Shown piece after piece: positions 6,895-11,456 of a DNA stretch of 11,456 nucleotides. The notes beneath the pieces were generated by a model, which saw only the letters and a list, made by a program, of their open reading frames with translations, was not told the DNA's origin and searched no databases. The first letter of the stretch is position 1, and the number at the start of each line of letters is the position of its first letter. Made by a program: the position numbers and the translations under genes. Origin of the DNA: an uncultured Clostridia bacterium (GTDB lineage Bacteria > Bacillota_A > Clostridia > Oscillospirales > Oscillospiraceae); contig CAMJQX010000030.1 in assembly GCA_946408145.1 (NCBI GenBank), positions 1-11,456 of the forward strand, in the 5' to 3' direction.

Positions 6895-8367
6895 ATGGAA
6901 AACGATAAGATCACCAAGCGCAATCTGCTCATGTTCCCGCTCGGCACCGTCGGGCGCGACATGGTCTACAATCTCGTCACCAGCTATCTGCTCTCCTTCG
7001 TGCTCTTCACGCACAAGCTCACCGCGGCGCAGCTGTCTGCCATCACGGCCATCATGGTCGCGGCGCGTGTCTTCGACGCTCTCAACGATCCCGTCATGGG
7101 CAATATCATCGAGCATACCCGCACGCGCTGGGGCAAGTTCAAGCCCTGGCTCGTGATCGGCATCCTTACGACCTCGGTCGTGATCTATCTGGCCTTCAAC
7201 GTAAGGCTGCAGGGCTGGGCCTTCGTCTGGTTCTTCGGCTTTATCTACTTTATGTACAGCATCACCTATACGATGCATGATATCGCCTACTGGGGCATGG
7301 TCCCGGCGCTGAGCTCCGACGCCGACACCCGCAACAAATATACCTCTCTCGCCACGCTCTTTGCCGGCATCGGCGGCACCCTGGCCGGCGCGTTCATCCC
7401 CATGCTGACCGCGGGCAGCAGCGCGCTCGGCGGCAACGCCGTGACCGCCTACGGGCGCGTCGCGCTGATCGTCGCGATCCTGGCACCCGCTTTCCTCGCC
7501 TTCACGGTCTTCGGCGTCAAGGAGCAGCGGGATTACAGCAAAGACCCGGTCCCGCCCATCAGCTTCAAAAAGATCGTCGGCACGATCACGGGCAACGATC
7601 AGCTCATGTGGATCGCGCTGATCTTCCTGATCCAGGAGGTCGGCAACGGCATCGTCATGGCCGGCGTCGGCCAGACCTACATCTACGTCGAGTTCGGTTA
7701 TCAGGGAATCTTCTTTACGGCTTTCCAGATGCTCGGCATGATCGTTACGGCCTTCCTGATGATCTTCTACCCGGCCATTTCCCGCCGCATGAACCGCAAA
7801 AAGCTCATGAGCGTGCTGATGACGGTCTCGGTCGCCGGCTATCTCATCATGCTGCTGCCGGGCCTGCTCCTGCAGACCGGCAACCCCAAGTTCATCCTGA
7901 TCACCGTCGGCTACATGCTCGCAAACTTCGGGCAGTACGGCTTCTATCTCATTATGATGATCTCGATCATGAACACCGTGGAGTATAACGAATATCTGCA
8001 CGGCACGCGCGACGAGGGCATCGTCTCCTCGCTGCGCCCCTTCCTGACGAAGATGGCCTCCGCGCTGACCGTGGCCATCGCGAATATCACGTACCTTGCC
8101 TTCAACATCATCGAGTACACCAACGGCATCGCAAGCCTGGAGCAGTCCGCCAACGCCGGCGATATCAGCACCGAGGCAAAGGCCGAAGCCATTACTTCCC
8201 TGCTGAAAAACGTCCGCCACAGCCAGACCACCGGCCTCCTGCTCGTGATGACGGTGCTCCCCTGCGCGCTGATGTTCCTCTCCTACATCCTGTATATGCG
8301 GCGCTACAAGCTCGACGAGGACGAGTATGAGCGCATCTGCGCGGAGCTGGCCGCGCGACAGGCATGA
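6895..8367 (+). CDS. GPH-family sugar:cation symporter (MelB-like)
   Basis: Integral membrane transporter of the glycoside-pentoside-hexuronide:cation symporter family (MFS fold, about 12 helices), importing a sugar or glycoside with Na+ or H+. The 490-residue length is typical. The cytoplasmic signature around residues 58-84 (RVFDALNDPVMG then RTRWGKFKPW) is diagnostic. By comparison with E. coli MelB, Asp61, Asn64 and Asp65 fall at the cation-site residues (Asp55, Asn58, Asp59), and Asp22 and Asp129 at sugar-site aspartates (Asp19, Asp124), so the protein looks functional. The substrate cannot be read from the sequence. GGAG seven bases before ATG 6895 supports the start. Its stop overlaps the next start as ATGA, so it is translationally coupled to a PIG-L deacetylase, hinting at an N-acetylated substrate. 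Confidence 0.93.
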   Translation: MENDKITKRNLLMFPLGTVGRDMVYNLVTSYLLSFVLFTHKLTAAQLSAITAIMVAARVFDALNDPVMGNIIEHTRTRWGKFKPWLVIGILTTSVVIYLAFNVRLQGWAFVWFFGFIYFMYSITYTMHDIAYWGMVPALSSDADTRNKYTSLATLFAGIGGTLAGAFIPMLTAGSSALGGNAVTAYGRVALIVAILAPAFLAFTVFGVKEQRDYSKDPVPPISFKKIVGTITGNDQLMWIALIFLIQEVGNGIVMAGVGQTYIYVEFGYQGIFFTAFQMLGMIVTAFLMIFYPAISRRMNRKKLMSVLMTVSVAGYLIMLLPGLLLQTGNPKFILITVGYMLANFGQYGFYLIMMISIMNTVEYNEYLHGTRDEGIVSSLRPFLTKMASALTVAIANITYLAFNIIEYTNGIASLEQSANAGDISTEAKAEAITSLLKNVRHSQTTGLLLVMTVLPCALMFLSYILYMRRYKLDEDEYERICAELAARQA

Positions 8368-9125
8368 GCCTGACGCGTGCGGTTCTGCGCTTTGCCGCTC
8401 CCCTGCCGAAGCTGGAGAGCTTTCAGCGCTTTCTCTTCCTCGGCCCGCACCCGGACGACATCGAGATCGGAGCGGGCGCCACGGCGGCCAAGCTCGCTGC
8501 GGGCGGGAAAGAGCTCTGCTTTGTGATCTGCACCGACGGCCGCTTCGGCACCGATCACGCGCCAGCAAGTTTGCGCGGCGATCAGCTTGCAAAGCAGCGC
8601 AGAATAGAGGCCGAGGCCTCCGCCGCCCTGCTCGGCGTCCATGAGCTCCGCTTTCTCGATTTCAGCGACGGCGGCTTTTACGATCGCAGAGAGCTGCAAA
8701 ACGCGATCGCCGCGGTCGTCTCCGATTTCCGGCCGGACGTGATCTTCGCGCCGGATCCCGCGGCCGCGAGCGAGTGCCATGCCGACCACCTCAACGTCGG
8801 CGAGGCCGCGCGGCGCGTCGCCGTCTTCGCGCCGAATCCCGGCATCATGGGCGCGCTCGACCTCTCCCCTGCACCCGTTCGTGCGCTCGCTTACTACATG
8901 ACCGCGAGACCCAACCAGTACGTCTGCACCCGCGGCTATCTGGCACTGCAGCTTGAGAGCATCTACGGCTGCCACAAAAGCCAGTTCCCGAAGCGCGACG
9001 CGGTCGAGACCTACTTGAAGCTCCGCGCGGCGGATTTCGGCCTCCGCTCGCTCAAGGGCTGCGCCGAGGGTTTTCGCGTTCTGGGACAGACGCAGATGCA
9101 CTGTCTGCCGGAAGCCGGGCTTTAG
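8364..9125 (+). CDS. PIG-L (LmbE)-family deacetylase
   Basis: Zinc-dependent hydrolase of a family that removes acetyl groups from N-acetylglucosamine-type sugars and conjugates, including MshB, BshB and chitobiose deacetylases. The 253 residues carry GPHPDDIEIG (27-36), where His29 and Asp32 would bind zinc and Asp31 act as the base, and ECHADHLNVG (137-146), where His142 is the third ligand. The HPDD motif is followed by Ile, not the common Glu. No signal peptide, so cytosolic. ATG 8364 overlaps the transporter stop by four bases and has no strong ribosome site of its own, as expected for coupled translation. Pairing with a sugar importer suggests it deacetylates the imported sugar. A thiol-cofactor or detoxification role is the alternative; no partner glycosyltransferase is seen. 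Confidence 0.92.
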   Translation: MSLTRAVLRFAAPLPKLESFQRFLFLGPHPDDIEIGAGATAAKLAAGGKELCFVICTDGRFGTDHAPASLRGDQLAKQRRIEAEASAALLGVHELRFLDFSDGGFYDRRELQNAIAAVVSDFRPDVIFAPDPAAASECHADHLNVGEAARRVAVFAPNPGIMGALDLSPAPVRALAYYMTARPNQYVCTRGYLALQLESIYGCHKSQFPKRDAVETYLKLRAADFGLRSLKGCAEGFRVLGQTQMHCLPEAGL

Positions 9126-9136
9126 CCCCTGATAAC

Positions 9137-9181
9137 GCCAAAACACCGTGCCCCGGGCGGGCACGGTGTTTTGGCCTTTTT
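9137..9181 (+). terminator. Terminator after the symporter-deacetylase operon
   Basis: A perfect 17-bp stem (9137-9153 with 9159-9175), 5-base loop, then five T's at 9177-9181. It lies 11 bases after the deacetylase stop and 8 bases before the end of the convergent trxB. On the minus strand no T run follows the stem, so it mainly serves the plus-strand operon. Confidence 0.95.
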
Positions 9182-9188
9182 CGACGGA

Positions 9189-10094
9189 TCAGATCCTGTC
9201 CAGATAGCTTACGGCGGCCAGCGCTGCCACGGCGCCGTCGGCCGCGGCGGTGGTCAGCTGACGCACCTGCTTGCTGCGGCAGTCGCCCGCGACGAAGAGG
9301 CCCTCGGACGGCGTGAGGCAGTTTTCGCCGGCGTCTGCGTAGCCCTTTTCGTCCAGCCTGAGCCAGGAAGAAAACGCGCCGAGATCCGGTTGGTGCCCGA
9401 TCGCGACGAACACGCCCTCAACGGGCAGCTCGCGCTCTGCGCCGTCCTGTTCCACGAGCAGACCGCGCACTTCCTCCTCGCCGAGGAAAGCCTTCGTCTG
9501 AGCCTTGAGAACGAATTCGACATTTTCTCTCTTCTCCAGCGCCTCGACCAGCTTCTGCTCGCCGCGGAAGGAGTCGCGCCGATGCACCAGATAGACCCTG
9601 CTGCAGCTCTCGGAGAGCAGCAGCGCGTCCTGCAGGGCGCTGTTGCCGCCGCCGCATACCGCGACCGGCTTTCCGGCATAGAAGGCCCCGTCGCATACCG
9701 CGCAGTAGCACACGCCGCTGCCGACGAGCTCCTCCTCGCGCGCAAGGCCCAGCTTCCTCGGTCTCGCTCCCGCGGCCAGGATAAGGGCTTTTCCCTCAAA
9801 AACAGCGCCGGATTCGCAGTTGAGCTGCCAGACCTCTCCGCTTTTAGCGATGCTCTTCACCTCGTCGAGCTCGACCTCGCTCCCCTGCTCCATGGCCTGC
9901 TCCAGCAGCTTGTCGCCGAGCTCGGTGCCCGTGACGGACAGAAAGCCGGGAAAGTTCTCCACGCGCGGGGACCAGGTGATCTGGCCGCCGAATGCGCTTT
10001 TCTCGATGACCAGAACGCTCTTGCCCGCGCGGCAGGCATAAGTCGCCGCGGTCAGACCCGCGGGGCCGCCGCCGATCACGATGATGTCATACAT
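9189..10094 (-). CDS. trxB: Thioredoxin reductase (NADPH, FAD)
   Basis: Cytosolic flavoprotein that passes electrons from NADPH through FAD and a CxxC pair to thioredoxin or related redoxins. At 301 residues it is of normal low-molecular-weight length. Motifs in order: IVIGGGPAGLTAATYA (5-20, FAD binding), FGGQI at 35-39, the redox pair CAVCDG with Cys131 and Cys134 (commonly CATCDG), GGGNSALQDALLL (148-160) and HRRDSFR (171-177) for NADPH, and FVAGDCRSKQVRQ near the C-terminus. GGAGG seven bases before ATG 10094 sets the start. It is 69 bases downstream of nrdD on the same strand, a place where the NrdD activase gene nrdG is often found, so it may reduce the redoxin domain of NrdD as well as TrxA. 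No intrinsic terminator of its own is obvious. Confidence 0.95.
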   Translation of the reverse strand: MYDIIVIGGGPAGLTAATYACRAGKSVLVIEKSAFGGQITWSPRVENFPGFLSVTGTELGDKLLEQAMEQGSEVELDEVKSIAKSGEVWQLNCESGAVFEGKALILAAGARPRKLGLAREEELVGSGVCYCAVCDGAFYAGKPVAVCGGGNSALQDALLLSESCSRVYLVHRRDSFRGEQKLVEALEKRENVEFVLKAQTKAFLGEEEVRGLLVEQDGAERELPVEGVFVAIGHQPDLGAFSSWLRLDEKGYADAGENCLTPSEGLFVAGDCRSKQVRQLTTAAADGAVAALAAVSYLDRI

Positions 10095-10112
10095 AATGCT
10101 TCCTCCATAGAT

Positions 10113-10143
10113 TTCAGGCAGCGGCTGTTCACCGCTGCCTGAA
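10113..10143. repeat. Hairpin between nrdD and trxB
   Basis: A perfect 12-bp inverted repeat (10113-10124 with 10132-10143) and 7-base loop fill nearly half of the 69-base gap. On the minus strand it is followed by AATCTATGG and not a T run, so it is not a standard intrinsic terminator. It may stabilise the nrdD mRNA, lower trxB expression or be a processing site. It starts 9 bases before the trxB Shine-Dalgarno. Confidence 0.7.
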
Positions 10144-10163
10144 TGATTTGCAGTTGCGTCCGA

Positions 10164-11456
10164 TCAGGCGATCTGGCTCATGTAGGCCTTGATCGCGCCG
10201 GCGCCGGCGATCTTGGTGCCGTCAGGCAGGACCAGCGTGGGCGCCTGCTTGACGCCGTACTGCTTGGCGAGCTCCGGCTGCTCGGTGGCCATGATCTTGT
10301 CATAGGCAAAGCCGGCCTTGTCCATGTACTGGCAGGCGATGCGGCAGTTGGGGCAGGTGGGCGTGGCGAAGAGGATCGCGCGGGCGGAGGCGGCAGGCGC
10401 AGCCTCCTGCTTCTTCTCGAAGTTCACGGGAGGCACCGTGGACTCGGGCAGCGGGCCCTCGTGCTTGAGCGTGGAGTGCTCGATCACGTATTCCTTGCGC
10501 TCCTTATACTCCTGCGTCTTGCCGACGTTCCAGTTCTGCACCGGGCGGTAGTAGCCGGTGATGCGGCTGTAGACCTCGGCGGACTTGCCGCAGTGCGGGC
10601 AGGTGAACTGCTCGCCGTTGAGGTAGCCGTGATCCTTGCAGACGGAGTAAGTCGGGGACAGCGTGTAATACGGCAGACGGTAATTCTCCGCGATCTTGCG
10701 CACCAGACGCGCCGCGGCCTCCCAGTCGGGCAGCTTCTCGCCGAGGAAGGCGTGGAAGACCGTGCCGGAGGTGTAGCGGGTCTGCAGATCGTCCTGAATG
10801 TCGAGCGCGGCGAAAATATCGTCCGTGTAGCTCACGGGCAGGTGGGAGCTGTTGGTGTAGTACGGGGTGCCGCCGGGTTCGGCCGCGGTGATGATGTCGG
10901 GGAAGGTCTCGACGTCGTGCTTGGCCAGACGGTAGGAGGTGGACTCGGCAGGCGTAGCCTCGAGGTTGTAGAGGTCGCCGTACTGCTCCTGATAGTCGCT
11001 CAGGCGCTCACGCATGTGATCCAGCACCTGCTTGGCAAACTCCTGGGTCTTCGGATCGGTCATGTCGGCGCGGATCCACTTGGCGTTGAGGCCGGCCTCG
11101 TTCATGCCGACCAGGCCGATGGTGGAGAAGTGATTGGCGAAGGTGCCGAGGTAGTGCTTGGTGTAGGGGTAGAGGCCCTCGTCGAGGAGCTTGGTGATGA
11201 CGTTGCGCTTGATCTTCAGGGAGCGGGCGGAGAGATCCATCAGCCTGTCCAGACGGGCGTAGAAGTCGGCCTCGTCCTTGGAGAGGTAGGCCAGGCGCGG
11301 CATGTTCAGCGTCACGACGCCGATGGAGCCGGTGCTCTCGCCGGAGCCGAAGAAGCCGCCGGACTTCTTGCGCAGCTCGCGCAGGTCGAGGCGCAGGCGG
11401 CAGCACATGGAGCGCACGTCCGAGGGCTCCATATCGGAGTTGATGTAGTTGGAGAA
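10164..11456 (-). CDS. nrdD: Anaerobic (class III) ribonucleoside-triphosphate reductase with C-terminal redoxin domain (5' end outside window)
   Basis: Glycyl-radical enzyme that reduces ribonucleoside triphosphates to deoxy forms without oxygen. The N-terminal part is missing; 430 residues are visible. Residues 11-25 contain PSDVRSMCCRLRLDL, with Cys18 and Cys19 in the finger-loop region expected to hold the thiyl-radical Cys. The zinc site is Cys273, His276, Cys286 and Cys289. SRITGYYRP follows, with the radical Gly301 (codon 10554-10556) and the downstream NWNVGK motif. After a Pro/Ala-rich linker (about 335-356) comes an extra domain of about 74 residues with CPNC (Cys368, Cys371) and a QAPTLVLPDG cis-proline segment, a glutaredoxin/NrdH/thioredoxin-like fold absent from the formate-using E. 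coli NrdD. The open frame continues unbroken off the right edge. trxB follows and nrdG is not seen in the window. Confidence 0.95.
   Translation of the reverse strand, partial: FSNYINSDMEPSDVRSMCCRLRLDLRELRKKSGGFFGSGESTGSIGVVTLNMPRLAYLSKDEADFYARLDRLMDLSARSLKIKRNVITKLLDEGLYPYTKHYLGTFANHFSTIGLVGMNEAGLNAKWIRADMTDPKTQEFAKQVLDHMRERLSDYQEQYGDLYNLEATPAESTSYRLAKHDVETFPDIITAAEPGGTPYYTNSSHLPVSYTDDIFAALDIQDDLQTRYTSGTVFHAFLGEKLPDWEAAARLVRKIAENYRLPYYTLSPTYSVCKDHGYLNGEQFTCPHCGKSAEVYSRITGYYRPVQNWNVGKTQEYKERKEYVIEHSTLKHEGPLPESTVPPVNFEKKQEAAPAASARAILFATPTCPNCRIACQYMDKAGFAYDKIMATEQPELAKQYGVKQAPTLVLPDGTKIAGAGAIKAYMSQIA

Noticed and set aside
6862..8592. Minus-strand open frame of 576 codons opposite the symporter
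   Set aside because: Antisense to a clear GPH transporter; its composition (Asp/His/Arg/Gly-rich) is typical of reverse-strand reading and shows no motif.
9189..10142. Plus-strand open frames of 323 and 73 codons opposite trxB
   Set aside because: Shadow frames over a gene with complete thioredoxin reductase motifs; the convergent terminator at 9137-9181 also ends plus-strand transcription before them.

Overview
The window looks like a chromosomal segment of a GC-rich anaerobic Clostridia-type Firmicute, most likely Oscillospiraceae/Ruminococcaceae-like; the placement is an inference. It rests on strong AGGAGG-type ribosome sites, consensus sigma-A promoters, a SAM-I riboswitch in front of metK, a long type III glutamine synthetase, a phosphofructokinase with the Lys signature of PPi-type enzymes, an oxygen-sensitive class III ribonucleotide reductase and a GPH-family sugar symporter. 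Genes are tightly packed and mostly core metabolism. I saw no rRNA, tRNA, CRISPR array, insertion sequence or phage gene.

Layout. 1-882 (+) is the 3' part of a 6-phosphofructokinase gene. A terminator hairpin lies between it and a small unrecognised protein with C39-peptidase-like motifs (945-1592, +), which ends in a second, bidirectional terminator shared with the convergent glnA. On the minus strand, reading right to left, come yvcK (5749-6696), the SAM-I riboswitch and metK (4354-5505), trxA (3888-4199) and type III glnA (1622-3715). metK, trxA and glnA each have a recognisable promoter of their own. A 198-base divergent region rich in palindromes separates yvcK from a plus-strand two-gene operon, a GPH sugar:cation symporter overlapping a PIG-L-type deacetylase by 4 bases (6895-9125). 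A 17-bp stem terminator then separates it from the convergent minus-strand pair nrdD-trxB (9189 to the right edge).

How the genes work together. Nitrogen assimilation (glnA), methyl-donor synthesis (metK), thiol redox (trxA, trxB), deoxynucleotide synthesis (nrdD), central carbon metabolism (phosphofructokinase, yvcK) and sugar uptake (symporter plus deacetylase) sit side by side mostly as separate transcription units. The most notable link is at the right end. The visible NrdD carries a C-terminal redoxin domain with a CPNC motif and is followed by thioredoxin reductase, which suggests a self-contained NADPH to TrxB to redoxin to NrdD electron path instead of formate. Other points worth a second look are the C39-like gene bracketed by two related hairpins, the symporter-deacetylase operon, and inverted repeats overlapping several promoters.
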